From: Cristatella mucedo
Taxonomy: Eukaryota; Bryozoa; Phylactolaemata; Cristatellidae
DNA: 64,000 nt
Assembly: GCA_009760855.2 (NCBI GenBank)
Contig: WPIO01000041.1
Location: forward strand, 1,244,001 to 1,308,000
Direction of reading: 5' to 3'
The notes under the pieces are model-generated. The model worked only from the letters and a program-made list of their open reading frames with translations. It was not told the origin of the DNA and searched no databases. A program made the translations under genes and the position numbers. Shown here in pieces: positions 50,164-61,249 of this stretch (the stretch's first letter is position 1; each line of letters starts with the position of its first letter).

Positions 50164-51915
50164 GATCCTAGTGATGATCTAGCCGATCGCTTCTCTCGAT
50201 TCTTTGTGCAGAAGATAGACAAGATCAGGGAATCCATCCCTGCGATGACAACCTCCACACTAGAATGCTGTTCCTCGGTTCCTGGCTGCACCTCAATGTC
50301 TGCATTTAAGAAGATCACTAGTGATCTAGTCCTAAAGTTCGTATCTCAATCAAAGAAGACAACAAGTCCTCTCGACCCAATTTCCACTGTCCTGCTCCTA
50401 CGTTGCATTGATCTGCTGCTGCCATGCATAACCAGCATCATTAATATGTCATTAGCCTCAGGTCAGGTCGGGAGGGAGTTCCCACGAGGTATTTCTAGAC
50501 CTTTCAAAAAAGCTGTAGTCAGGCCACTTCTCAAGAAAGCTACTCTTGACCAAGAGAACTTGATCAACTACCGCCCAGTCTCCCTTCTACCATTCCTATC
50601 AAAGACACTCGAACGGGTCGTGGCAGACCAGCTAAACTCGTATATCGAAACCTCACACCTTGCTAGTAAGTTCCGGTCTGGCTTTAGAGCTAATCACTCC
50701 ACAGAGTCAGTATTGCTTCGGGTATACAACGACCTACTTAGGAATGCAGACATGGGTAGAGTGTCTCAGCTTGTTTTGCTTGATCTTTCGGCAGCTTTTG
50801 ATACCATCGATCACAAAGTTCTTCTAGAGCGCCTCTCATCTCGCCTGGGCATCATTGGCACTGCTCTGCAGTGGTTCAGGTCCTATCTCAGTGGGAGACT
50901 CCAGAGTATTGACGTGAATGGACAAAGATCATCTGAAGTACCTCTGAAATATGGAGTACCTCAGGGCTCCGTGCTAGGTCCGGTTCTTTTCACGGTTTAT
51001 ACTCTGCCTCTTGCTGATGTGATTGCCAAGCACAATCTAGGCTTTCACTTCTATGCGGATGACACTCAGTTGTACCTTTGCTTTGATCCCTCCCAGCCTT
51101 CGAGCACCTCAAGTTCTCTCAACTCACTAGCTGCATGCATTGATGACATCCGCACATGGATGGCAGCAAATTTTCTAAAACTTAACGATGATAAAACTAA
51201 CTTACTAGTTATGGGCAAACCCAGTGTGATCCAGAGATTGGAAAGGCTGACTCTCAAAATTGGCTCTGCCAGCATATCTCCTGTCGAATCAGCTCGGAAT
51301 CTAGGTGTCATATCCCAAAGCGACCTCTCGTTAGACGACCATATCAGCTCCATAGTCAAATCCGCCTATTTTCAGCTTCATAACATAGCTAAAATTTGGG
51401 CTTGTTTAGATAAAGATACCACGTCCAAGTTAGTTCATGCATTCGTGACATCCCGTCTCGACTTCTGCAGCTCACTGCTTACTGGCCTACCAGCATGTGC
51501 GATCAGGCGATTGCAGCTGGTGCAAAACTCTGCAGCTAGGCTTGTCTGGCATGAGCGTCACAGTTGCCACATTACTCCACTTCTCGCCGACCTGCACTGG
51601 CTACCAGTCAAGCAACGGATTGACTTCAAGGTTTTGTCGCTCATTTTTAGGTCCCTTCATTCTATGGCTCCATCCTATCTGTCAGATATACTACCCCATC
51701 AGGCCAAGCATCGTACCACCAGCTTCTCGGAATCCAACAGTCTAGAAATACCTCATACAAACCTTAAATCCTTTGGAGACCGTGCATTTAGCGCATATGC
51801 TCCCAAAGCCTGGAACTCCCTCCCGACCTGCGTCAAAACATCCCCTGACCTGACCACATTTAAAAGGAACCTAAAAACACACCTATTTAGGACAGCATTT
51901 AGTGGGTCCCTGTGA
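50164..51915 (+). CDS. LINE A reverse transcriptase and C-terminal domain, open frame
   Basis: A long frame, open from about 50,152 and best read from DDPSDDLADRFSRFFVQKID. RT domain: [19 protein letters not shown] (fingers), FRSGFRANHSTES, LVLLDLSAAFDTIDH (motif A), WFRSYLSGRLQS, YGVPQGSVLGPVLF (motif B), FHFYADDTQLYLCF (motif C). C-terminal blocks HSCHITPLLADLHW, LPVKQRIDFKVLSL and PKAWNSLPTC lead to TAFSGSL and the stop. All catalytic residues are present. It lacks its own ATG in a normal place, since upstream parts are in another frame. An in-frame foreign patch of about 36 bp lies at 50,464-50,500. It would perform target-primed reverse transcription; activity is doubtful. Confidence 0.8.
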   Translation, partial: DPSDDLADRFSRFFVQKIDKIRESIPAMTTSTLECCSSVPGCTSMSAFKKITSDLVLKFVSQSKKTTSPLDPISTVLLLRCIDLLLPCITSIINMSLASGQVGREFPRGISRPFKKAVVRPLLKKATLDQENLINYRPVSLLPFLSKTLERVVADQLNSYIETSHLASKFRSGFRANHSTESVLLRVYNDLLRNADMGRVSQLVLLDLSAAFDTIDHKVLLERLSSRLGIIGTALQWFRSYLSGRLQSIDVNGQRSSEVPLKYGVPQGSVLGPVLFTVYTLPLADVIAKHNLGFHFYADDTQLYLCFDPSQPSSTSSSLNSLAACIDDIRTWMAANFLKLNDDKTNLLVMGKPSVIQRLERLTLKIGSASISPVESARNLGVISQSDLSLDDHISSIVKSAYFQLHNIAKIWACLDKDTTSKLVHAFVTSRLDFCSSLLTGLPACAIRRLQLVQNSAARLVWHERHSCHITPLLADLHWLPVKQRIDFKVLSLIFRSLHSMAPSYLSDILPHQAKHRTTSFSESNSLEIPHTNLKSFGDRAFSAYAPKAWNSLPTCVKTSPDLTTFKRNLKTHLFRTAFSGSL

Positions 51916-52149
51916 TTCGTCCTTTAGGTGCTTATGCGTGCTGACACTGTGCATGCTGCCACTAACCACATTTGCATGCTGACCCTGTGCATGTCACCCC
52001 TAACCATATTATTCATCTCGTTTGTTTTTCATGCATGATTTTACTTACCATTCAATTGCATTTCACTTTACAGCAAATGTAAAGCGCCTAGAGAGAGATT
52101 GAGTTCTCTGAGGGCGCTTTATCAAGTGAATTATTATTATTATTATTAC

Positions 52150-53612
52150 AAGGGAGGGGGTCGGCCGCGAATGCTGACAGACGCAGTGAGACGGGCGTCA
52201 GAGGGCGACAAGACTGAGCCTAGGCTCGAGCATGGCCCTGGCGCCCCAAACTAACGAGGCGAGGCTCGCGTCAAAATCGGCCGTGCATCCTTTCGCGCCG
52301 GGCCGGCAGACGCGAGCAAGATTGGTGAGGCACAGACGTGCGTTTGCGGGACTCGACCGCGATTCCGCCAGCAGCAGCCGCCGCCCCCGTCGAGCGATGC
52401 AGGCTTCGCAGGCGGCGCACCGAACGAATCTCGAGCATCGGCGGGCGCGAGAGAGCGAGCGACTCGGGCGGGCGTCGGCCACTGGCGTCAGCCAATGCGA
52501 GCAGCGAGCCGCCGACTTCCGCAGCCTCCTTACCGCAGACGCCGACGCGCCCCGTGCAGTCGGGGCCGCTCTGGTCAAACGAACGGGACGGGGAGGCGGT
52601 GGCGGCGAGCACAACAACGGTCCGCAAAGCGGTTGCCCATGCGTAGCACAACGGCGCCGTTGCTGGGCGCTCTGGCGCGCCCCCCCCCCCCGCATGAGTA
52701 CGCCGGTCCGATCTTCGAGCCATCGGCAGCGGCGAGACGCCCTCCGTCCAGCCGGAGCCGTCGGCGCCCCCAGCGGCGACGCCTAATGACGGTCGGCCAC
52801 AACGGCAGCGCCGCAGGACGAGCACGCTTGCGGCGAGAAGCGGCGAACCTATATTTTTTTTTTTTTTTTTAGCAGCCTACTCATTTCCGTCGCATTCTCG
52901 CCGACCTCTGCCGAGCTAGCGGTCAGTCCTGAGCCAATGACGTAAGGCAGTAAGGCTGCGGCCTGCGGGTACGACGTGCGGCCGCCACGCCCAACCACGA
53001 ACGGACGACGACGACGCCGGCTGCCGGACGTACGTGAGCAACTCGGGGGAGTGGCGCCGCCGCACGGAAGCCGCCGAACGGCGAGCGTAGTTGAAGTGTA
53101 AGCGACGATACACGCAAACGCCGAGGAGCTGCTGCAGCAATCGTGCATTCGGCGGGCGCTCGCAGCGAAACGGCACCCACCCCAGCCCCCCCCCGGGCGA
53201 CCACGTCGTTCCCATCGCTGCCCTTCCGCATCCGCACGTCCGGCCTCTGTTTACCCGCGACAGCTCTTCAGCGGCGGGCTGGTGGACCGCAGCTGCGCGC
53301 CCGCTCGTGCCTAAGCTGAGCCGCGATGGAACAAATCAATGGTAGGTTAGAGGGCGGCCGCTGCGTACCGGCTTCCGTCCAAGCCACAGGGAGTAACGTC
53401 GCCTGAGCCTCACAGCCGAGACCGGTCGCGGCGACGATCGCTCGATCGACTTGCTCCGCACAGGAATCCAGCTCCTGGCGAAGGCAGAGCACGAGTAGTC
53501 GGCGACCACGCTCGGCGCAGAGCAAGCTCTCTCGAGGGCTGCCGACGCCGGAAGGGCGGCCAAGGCGGGCCGCCAGGTGGCGCTAAGCCTAGTCCCAGGC
53601 GGACGCGTCCGT
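52150..53612. other. GC/CpG-rich island between two inverted LINE A copies
   Basis: Very GC-rich, with many overlapping frames up to 184 codons on both strands, none recognised. Contains C12 (52,680-52,691), C9 (53,186-53,194) and a long T run (about 52,854-52,870). Could be a CpG island of a gene outside or an unrecognised repeat. Confidence 0.4.
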
Positions 53613-55424
53613 TATAATAATAATAATAATATTGCACTTGATAAAGCGCCCTCAGAGAACTTAATCTCTTTCTAGGCGCTTTACGTTTGCTGCAAAGTGA
53701 TACGCAATAGAATAGTAAGTAAAATCATGCTTGAAAAACAAACAAAATGAATAACATGGTTAGGGGTTACATGCACTGGGTCAGCATGCAAATGTGGTTA
53801 GTGGCAGCATGAACAGTGTCAGCACGCATAAGCACATCAAGGACGAATCACAAGGACCCACTAAATGCTGTCCTAAATAGGTATGTTTTTAAGTTTCTTT
53901 TTAAATGTGGTCAGGTCAGGGGATGTTCTGATGCAGGTCGGGAGGGAGTTCCAGGCTGTGGGAGCATACGAGCTAAATGCACGGTCTCCAAAGGATTTAA
54001 GGTTTGTACGAGGTATTTCTAGACTGTTGGATTCCGAAAAGCGAGTGGTACGATGCTTTGCCTGATGGGGTAGTATATCTGAAAGATAGGCTGGAGCCAT
54101 AGAATGAAGAGACCTAAAAGTGAGCGACAAAACCTTGAAGTCAATACGTTGCTTGACTGGTAACCAGTGCAGGTGGGCGAGAAGTGGAGTAATGTGGCAA
54201 CTGCGACGCTCACGACAGACAAGCCTAGCTGCAGAGTTTTGCACCAGCTGCAATCGCCTGATCGCACATGCTGGTAGGCCAGTAAGCAGTGAGTTGCAGA
54301 AGTCGAGACGAGATGTCACGAATGCATGGACCAACTTGGACGTGGTATCCTTATCTAAACAAGCCCTAATTTTAGCAATGTTATGAAGCTGAAAATAGGC
54401 TGATTTGACTGTGGAGCTGATGTGGTCGTCTAACGAGAGGTCGCTTTGGAATATGACACCTAGATTTCGAGCTGATGCAACTGGAGATATGCTGGCAGAG
54501 CCAATTTTGAAAGTCAGCCTTTCCAATTTCTGAATAACACTAGGTTTGCCCATAACTAGTAAGTTAGTTTTATCATCGTTTAGTTTTAGAAAATTTGCTG
54601 CCATCCATGATCGGATGTCATCAATGCATGCAGCAAGTGAGTTGAGAGAATTTGAGGTGCTCGAAGGCTGGGAGGGATCAAAGCAAAGGTACAACTGAGT
54701 GTCATCCGCATAGAAGTGAAAGCCTAGATTGTGCTTGGCAATCACATCAGCGAGAGGGAGAGTATAAACGGTGAAAAGGACCGGACCTAGCACAGAGCCC
54801 TGAGGTACTCCATATTTTAGAGGTACTTCAGATGATCTTTGTCCATTCACGTCAACACTCTGGAGTCTCCCACTGAGATAGGACCTGAACCACTGCAGAG
54901 CAGTGCCAGTGATGCCCAGGCGAGATGACAAGCGCTCTAGAAGAACTTTGTGATCGATGGTATCAAAAGCTGCCGAAAGATCGAGCAAAACAAGAAGAGA
55001 CACTCTACCCATGTCTGCATTCCTAAGTAGGTCGTTGTATACCCGAAGCAATGCTGACTCTGTGGAGTGATTAGCTCTAAAGCCAGACTGGAACTTACTA
55101 GCAAGGTGTGAGGTTTCGATATACGAGTTCAGCTGGTCTGCCACGACCCGTTCGAGTGTCTTTGATAGGAATGGTAGAAGGGAGACTTGGCGGTAGTTGC
55201 TTAAGTTCTCTTGGTCTAGTGTAGCTTTCTTGAGAAGTGGCCTGACTACAGCTTTTTTGAAAGGTGCTGGGACCTGACCTGAGGCTAATGACATATTAAT
55301 GATGTTGGTTATGCATGGCAGCAGCAGATCAATGCAACGTAGGAGCAGGACAGTGGGAATAGGGTCGAGAGGACTTGTTGTGTTCTTTGATTGAGATACG
55401 AGCTTTAGGACTACGTTACTATGG
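53613..55424 (-). mobile_element. LINE A, young 5'-truncated copy
   Basis: ATT tail at the left (TTATAATAATAATAATAAT), then hairpin, 3' UTR and an uninterrupted RT frame. The 5' truncation is at about 55,424, in the segment DLVLKFVSQSKKTT. It lies inverted to the copy at 49,505-52,149, with about 1.46 kb between the two tails. Confidence 0.9.
53873..55424 (-). CDS. LINE A reverse transcriptase, intact frame in truncated element
   Basis: About 515 LINE-derived codons without a break, from KLVSQSKNTTSPLDPIP through the RT (LVLLDLSAAFDTIDH, YGVPQGSVLGPVLF, FHFYADDTQLYLCF) to the C-terminal blocks. The last few codons are changed (LKNIPI and stop at 53,873) by a small indel just before the usual TAFSGSL end. 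The frame extends upstream to an ATG at 55,501 in unrelated flanking DNA, giving 542 codons. That start is accidental. The endonuclease and any ORF1 are missing, so it cannot move by itself, but the RT looks catalytically complete. Confidence 0.8.
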
Positions 55425-55744
55425 ATGGCGCTTACGTACAGCTTGCTCTGCCGACCGGCACGCGACAAGAAGGAGAACTGCCGCCTCTCAACGGTGCCCA
55501 TGTGACTGTGGTGGCCGAATCAGATGAAATGGCAGCTCGCCGGCTTCGCACGGTCGCGCCTGTCCTGAACGCTTTTAGCTCCCGGCGAGCTCCTCGCGAG
55601 TTCCCGCGAGTTCTTTTTAGCTCGAGCTCCCTCGCGAGTTCGCACCGCTGGTACTGGGACGCCGCCGCGTAGATATGCTGCGAGGGCTTCAATCCATTCC
55701 ACTGCCGTCCCTGCCGAACTGAAACCCCACATCCGGCCATAGTG
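55425..55744. other. Unassigned GC-rich DNA
   Basis: Between the LINE A truncation point and the LTR element. No recognised gene. Confidence 0.35.
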
Positions 55745-55780
55745 GTCTTGTAACGCCGAAGGCTCGGCGGGGTAGGCTTG

Positions 55781-57093
55781 TGTAACGCCGAAGGCTCGGC
55801 GGGGTAGGCTTGACCAGCCGCTTACCTAGCGGCGTAGCCTATCGCCTAATGCCGTCCGGTGCGCGCCTACGCGCAATAAGCTGGCCGCCACGAAACGAGC
55901 GTTTCTGGCGCTGACCTGCTTACCGTTACTAAAGGGGGTCGTGAGTCCGCGGCGTGAATTGGAAGCAAGACACACAAATTGGGGATTTTACTGAACTTTA
56001 TTCGCAAGCGCACAAAGTCGCTGCGCGTCTAGTTCAGCTTTATCTCCACACTCCTCGCACGTTCAACACTCTTGCGGAGGGAATACTCCTCTACACTAAG
56101 CGCGACCCGGACCCTAAACCCTAACCGGTGAACTAGGAATCCGTTCCCACCTGTGCCGAGGGAATACCCCAAACACGCCAACTTAAACACTCGAGCGGAG
56201 GGAGTACTTCTCCACACTGAAGTGCGAACCGGAGTCTAAACCCTACCCGGTGAACTAGAACTCGGTTTCCACCAGTGCGACCGGAATACTCCATACACGC
56301 CAACTCAAGCACTCCTGCGGAGGAAATACTTCTCCACACTGAAGCGCGACCCGGAGCCTAAACCCTACCCGGTGAACTAGAGCTCCACACACGCCAACTA
56401 CGCCTAGCTCGCGCCGGCAAATCCCTATGCCGAGACCACGTGCTAGCGCGCACACACACGACACAAAAGAAACACAAAACACGAAAGATCACACAAAATG
56501 CCAGCTCGGGCGCGATACGACCGTATTCGGTGGGGTTCCACCGAATCCTCCTAGCGCTGTCTTGTCTTGTTCCGTCAATCGCCGGCGAACAGCCCGCCCT
56601 CCTCCCTCGCTTTCAGAGAAACGAGTGCGACGGCGTCGAAGCCGGACCAAAGACAAAAAGACACGAGGCGAAGAGCGAGCGTCGCTCGACTCTTAAATAC
56701 CTAGCTGGAACAATGGGCAAGAGCTTAGTGGTATTGGGCCCGGACACCTTGGCCCATTACAGAAAGGAATTACTACCGTCCCCAGGCCGCTGGAAGGGTA
56801 CCTCCGTCCAGCTTGAATGGCGAATGGGTTCCAAAAGATTCTTTCTTGGAAAGAGGGAAGGCGGGGGTTGACAGGCCAGCCAACATCTATCAGCAGCTTC
56901 CGCGAGTATCGGACCAATTCTAAAGGCCGAATCGCCGCCGCTCGTCTCAGAGCTTCCTGGCCTGCTCCTAAGCGCTTCCTCTCTAACCGCACTGACGCTC
57001 CTCTCTGGCTCACTGCTCCAGGACAAAGGGGCTCTAGCCCGCCGCCGAACAGCTCTTGTTCGCGCTAAAATTCAGCGAAAGCCAGCAGGGCGC
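55781..57093 (+). repeat. LTR-like unit 1
   Basis: Longer than unit 2 because a segment of about 125 bp (CTCCACACTGAAG.GCGA, GGAG.CTAAACCCTACCCGG, TGAACTAGA) is repeated about three times at 56,050-56,400. Open frames here on both strands are not recognised as proteins. Confidence 0.65.
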
Positions 57094-58153
57094 TGCACTT
57101 GACCTGCCGCTTACCTAGCGGCGTAACCGAGCGCCTAATGCCGTTCGGTGCGCGCCTACGCGCAATAAGCAGGCCGCCACGAAACGAGCGTTTCTGGCGC
57201 TGACCTGCTTACCGTTACTAAAGGGGGTCGTGAGTCCGCGGCGTGAATTGGAAAGCGAGACGCACAAATTGGGGTTTTTACTGAGCTTTATTCGCCGGCG
57301 CACAAAGTCGGTGCGCGTCAAGCTCAGTTTTATCTCCACACCCCTCGCACGCTCTCAACAGCACCAACACTCTTGCGGAGGGAATACTTCTCCACACTGA
57401 GCCCGAACCAGAGCCTAAACCCCTAACCGGAGAACTAGAACTCGGTTTCCCCCAGTGCGGCTGGAATACTCCACACACGCCAACTACGCCTAGCTCGCAC
57501 CGGCAAATCCCTATGCCGAGACCACGTGCTAGCGCGCACACACAAAACACGAAAGAAACACAAAACGCCAGCTCGGGCGCGATACGACCGTATTCGGTGG
57601 AGTCCACCGAATCCTCCTAGCGCTGTCTCGTCCTGTTCCGTCAATCGCCGGCGAACAGCCCGCCCTCCTCCCTCGCTTTTAGAGAAACGAGTCCGACGGC
57701 GGAGCCGGACCAAAGATAGAAGACCACAGAAAAAACCCAGAGCGAGCGTCGCTCGACTCTTAAATACTTGGCTGAGACAATGGGGCAAGAGTTTAGTGGT
57801 ATTGGGCCCGACACCACGGCCCATTACGGTAAGGAACTAATACCGTCACTGGGCCACTGGAAGGGCACCTTGAATGCCGAATAGGTTCCAGACGCTACTT
57901 TTTGGACCGAGTGAAGGCGGAGGTTGACAGGCCAGCCAACATCAATCAGCAGCTTCCGCGGGTATTGGACCAATTCTAAAGGCCGAATCACCGCCGCTGG
58001 TCTCAGAGCTTCCTGGCTTGCTCTTAAGCTCTTGCTCTCTAACCGCGCTGACGCTCCTCTCTGGCTCACTGCTCCAGGACAAAGGAGCTCTAGCCCGCCT
58101 CCGAACAGCTCTTGTTCGCGCTAAAATTCAGCCAAGGCCAGCAAAGTGCTACA
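57094..58153 (+). repeat. LTR-like unit 2
   Basis: Collinear with unit 1 from CTTGACC to GCTACA, with one copy of the internal segment instead of three. Confidence 0.65.
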
Positions 58154-58269
58154 GTCTTGCGTTTCAACCTTTCTAGCGGGAGCACTCGAAAGTTGTCGAC
58201 GCCACAGAACTGAGATAGGTTTCGACACGACAAGCGAGACTCGTAGGTAACTCAGGACGTGGGCGTTGA

Positions 58270-58415
58270 GGAGTGGTCTTTTTAATAGTAAATGCTAAGA
58301 CATGCGCACCGAAAGCCGCTCAGGCTGTGAGTGCGCTGTACGAAACTCTCGTGCGTAACACCCCCCGTATTCTTTATGGCTTTGCGGAGTTACATGCGGA
58401 GACACATTGCATTGC
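58270..58415 (+). mobile_element. LINE B 3' end fragment
   Basis: CGCACCGAAAGCCGCTCAGG, GAAACTCTCGTGCGTAACAC and TTATGGCTTTGCGGAGTTAC match the LINE B 3' UTR (compare 33,340-33,440). Confidence 0.7.
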
Positions 58416-58982
58416 AACACTGATAAGAGCGCGTCCAATAATCGAGTGCGTGTTTTAAAGTACCGTACAAAAGACTATGATAGAACAATAATATAATAAT
58501 ATAGAATTATAGAACATGTAAATAATATAAATAATATAATAATATTTAATAAATAATATTTTTTTATATTTGTTATATTATTGTATTATAATTATTATAT
58601 TATATTATATTATTATAGAATGTTAGGAACGGGATCAAAAGCTGCGACGGTTTCCATGTAAACGTGTAAACAGCGATTGTGCAAACCACGCCTCACGCGA
58701 AAGTACACCGAAAGCAGCGTTTGAGCAAATAAAGCTCATCGAACTCGGCATCGTCTTCGACTTGCGTCCCAACTTTCTGGAACTTGGTAGATTGAGGTGC
58801 ATGTTTTCATTCATAACTCGCCTAATACTTTATGGATCAATGTGAAATTTGAAGCCTTCTGTCAGTTCTGAATGCACATTGTTGCAGTATTTTATTTCTG
58901 ATTTCACTTGGATAAGTATTCCTATAAATACCTGCGATTGCCAAAAATAAGCTCCAGAACGCTTCATGACATTTTTAATCAA
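58416..58982. other. AT-rich DNA
   Basis: AATAATAT-type simple sequence at 58,485-58,620, then unassigned DNA. Confidence 0.4.
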
Positions 58983-59368
58983 ATTAATAATACATTTATG
59001 TAGTGCCTTCAGAGAACTTGATCTCTTTCTAGGCATTTGGAGATGATGTAAAGGAAGCATTATCAAACGGTTTCTGGTAGCATGCACTATGTTAAAAACA
59101 TGATAAGCATAATATGGTTAGAGGCAACGTGCTTATTGTCAACCTATAAAAAACGTTAGTGGTAACGTGCATAGTTTTAGCACGTATAGGCAGCACACAA
59201 AGGACGTATCACAAGAGCCCACCAAATGCTTCGAGAAACAGATGCATTTTTATCTTATTTCAAATTTCGTCACATCAAGGAATGTCCTGACATCAGTCGG
59301 GAGTGAGTTCTAGGGTGTGTGATCATAAGGACTAAACGCGCGGTCTCGAAAAGGATTTGAGGTTGTTC
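58983..59368 (-). mobile_element. LINE A 3' end, diverged
   Basis: Antisense tail (TTAATAATACATTTATGTAG), degenerate hairpin, 3' UTR and the last coding codons; truncated at about 59,368. Confidence 0.7.
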
Positions 59369-59429
59369 GGTTCGCAGTGAAGGGATTAAAGTCAGAAAAA
59401 ATGGGTCTGCTGTTGCGGCTGCCTCCGGT

Positions 59430-60420
59430 TGCGGCTGCACGAAATGTAAACGTCCTGCTCCGAAGGGACCTTTGATCTTCAGCTCCTCAGTAAATTCAGC
59501 TTACTTTCAGCTGCGTAATATTGCTAAAAAAAAGCTCAGGCTTGCATAGGCGGGAGACTACATCTAAACCGGTCCGTGCATTTACAATATCCTGTCTTGG
59601 TTCCTGTAACTCGCTGCTCCACGATCGACTGGTCACGTGCACAAAGAGGCTCTTACGCTTGGTGCAAAACTCTACAGATGATGGCCTTGTCTGTCGTCTG
59701 CGGCACAGTTGCCTTATCGCGTCACTTCTTGCTGACCTTCACTGGCCTCAATCAAGCAGCGAATCGACTTCAAGGTTTGATCATTTACTTTTGGGTCCCG
59801 TCAGTCTCTGGCTCTAGCCTACGTATAAAACCGACCCCCCCTATACCTGGCCAAGCATCATGCGACCCGGCGATCTGAGTAGAATCATTTAGCTTTTCCC
59901 GGACGAAGCTCAAAGCCTTTGGAGACCGTACCTTTAGTTCATTTGGTCTCGAAACCTGCAACTTGCTATCGAATAATTTAAAGACATCCCTTACAAAAAC
60001 GAGATTCGACAAAAAGCTAGGTTTAGGACAACATTTAGTGCGTTCTTGGGATACGTACTTTGTATGCTTAAGCGTGCTGATACTGTACCTGGTGCTGCAA
60101 ACCATATCTACATGTGAGCATTTCATGATATCTGGCATTTCACATCTGATAATGTGATTCTTGACGACATTGTGAATGTTACAACTAATCATTTAGTCAC
60201 GCGCACTTTACAACATCTGTAAAGTGCCTAATATAATTCATTTGTATAGCGCCCTAAGATAACTTAATCTCTATTCAGGCGCTTCACATATGCCTTGGGG
60301 CTCGAACCCACGACCTTGGTCGGGGCGAGTACGTTAACCCGCTGGACCAAACCAGCTCGGCCTAGAAAGAGCTTCGTTTCTCTGAGAGTGTTACAATTAT
60401 TATAATTATAATAAACTTGT
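59430..60420 (+). mobile_element. LINE A, old C-terminal copy hosting a SINE1
   Basis: Highly diverged post-RT region and 3' UTR; frames heavily broken. The 3' UTR is interrupted at 60,231-60,361 by SINE1 and resumes with CCTAGAAAGAGCTTCGTTTC and a degenerate tail. Confidence 0.7.
60231..60361 (-). repeat. SINE1, full-length copy in a LINE A tail
   Basis: Minus reading: GCCGAGCTGGTTTGGTCCAG (box A region), GGTCGTGGGTTCGAGCCCC (canonical box B), body GGCATATGTGAAGCGCC, then the LINE A-like hairpin and an AAATGAATTATATT end. GCCTA occurs at both edges (60,226-60,230 and about 60,360-60,364), a possible target duplication. Confidence 0.85.
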
Positions 60421-60444
60421 CAACTTCCGAAGATGGATGTCAAG

Positions 60445-61242
60445 AGGAGTTTTAGCTAAAATTTGTGCTTGTTTAGATAAGGATACCACATCTAAGTTGG
60501 TCAATGCATTTTTGACATCCCGTCTTGACTTCTGTAACTCACTGCTTGCTGTCCTTCCGGCATGAGCAATCAGGCGATTACAGCTGATGCAAAACTCCGC
60601 AGCTAGGCTTGTCTGTCGTGAGCGTCGCAGTTGCCACATCACACCACTTCTCGCCGACCTGCACTGGCTAAAAGTCAAGCAAAGGATTGACTTCAAGGTT
60701 TTGTCGCTCACTTTTAGGTCACTTCATTCTTTGGCTCCAGCCTATCTCTCAGATATACTACCCCACCAGGCCAAGCATCGTACCACCCGTTTTTCGGAAT
60801 CCAATAGTTTACCTCGTACAAACCTCAAATCCTTTGGAGACCATGCATTTAGTTCATATGCTCCCAAAGCCCGGAACTTACTAGTGACTTGCATAAGAAC
60901 ATCCCCTGACTTAACCACATTCAAAAAGAACTTAAAAACACACCTATTTAGGACAGCATTTATCGGGTCCCTGTGATTCGCCCTTCATGTGCAAATGCGT
61001 GCTGACATTGTGCATGCTGTCACTAACCACACTTGCATGTTGACCCTGTGCATATCACCCCTAACCACATTATTCATTTTGTTTGTTTTTCAAGCCATTC
61101 TAACCATGTTATTCATGTTGTTTATCAAGCATGATAATACTCACCATTCAAAATTGCATTTCCCTTTGCAGCAGATGTAAAGCGCCTAGAAAGAGATTGA
61201 GTTCTCTGAGGGCGCTTTATCAAGTGCATTATTATTATAATT
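60445..61242 (+). mobile_element. LINE A C-terminal region and 3' end
   Basis: Starts near the LDKDTTSKLV segment. A frame of 129 codons (60,587-60,976) carries the complete C-terminal blocks. 3' UTR, hairpin and ATT tail are present. A 40-bp stretch in the 3' UTR (ACCATGTTATTCATGTTGTT) is partly duplicated. Confidence 0.8.
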
Positions 61243-61249
61243 TTCGTTA

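Larger units (their letters stand above)
49505..52149 (+). mobile_element. LINE A, longest copy in the window
   Basis: Contains the end of the APE-type endonuclease (THIKGHTLDQIF and the SDH motif in CLSDHMQISF, 49,550-49,690), the linker (KLEKAYKRSGLTVHRQAYED), the RT and C-terminal domain, 3' UTR, terminal hairpin and ATT tail. Breaks: a stop after the endonuclease (49,707), a G16 tract at 49,884-49,899 where related LINEs have a conserved linker, and a frameshift at about 50,160. It is 5'-truncated in the endonuclease. Confidence 0.9.
55749..58153 (+). mobile_element. LTR-type element: two direct copies, TG...CA ends, 4-bp duplication
   Basis: Begins TGTAACGCC and ends GTGCTACA, and is flanked on both sides by GTCT (55,745-55,748 and 58,154-58,157), as expected for an LTR integration. 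It consists almost only of two direct copies (about 55,781-57,093 and 57,094-58,153). The first 32 bp (TGTAACGCCGAAGGCTCGGC...) are themselves doubled. Copy 2 lacks this start and begins at CTTGACCTGCCGC. No interior with gag or pol is left. A TTAAATA TATA-like box occurs in each copy (56,693 and 57,761). Confidence 0.6.

Noticed and set aside
52232-52872. Long frames of 125-184 codons on both strands in the GC-rich island
   Set aside because: Explained by low stop frequency at high GC; no domain, signal or conserved partner was seen.
55425-55501. ATG at 55,501 as start of the LINE A RT
   Set aside because: The first codons lie in unrelated flanking DNA upstream of the LINE truncation point.
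60290-60361. Possible true tRNA gene on the minus strand
   Set aside because: It is the head of SINE1, repeated at 13,340-13,407 and followed by a LINE-like tail.
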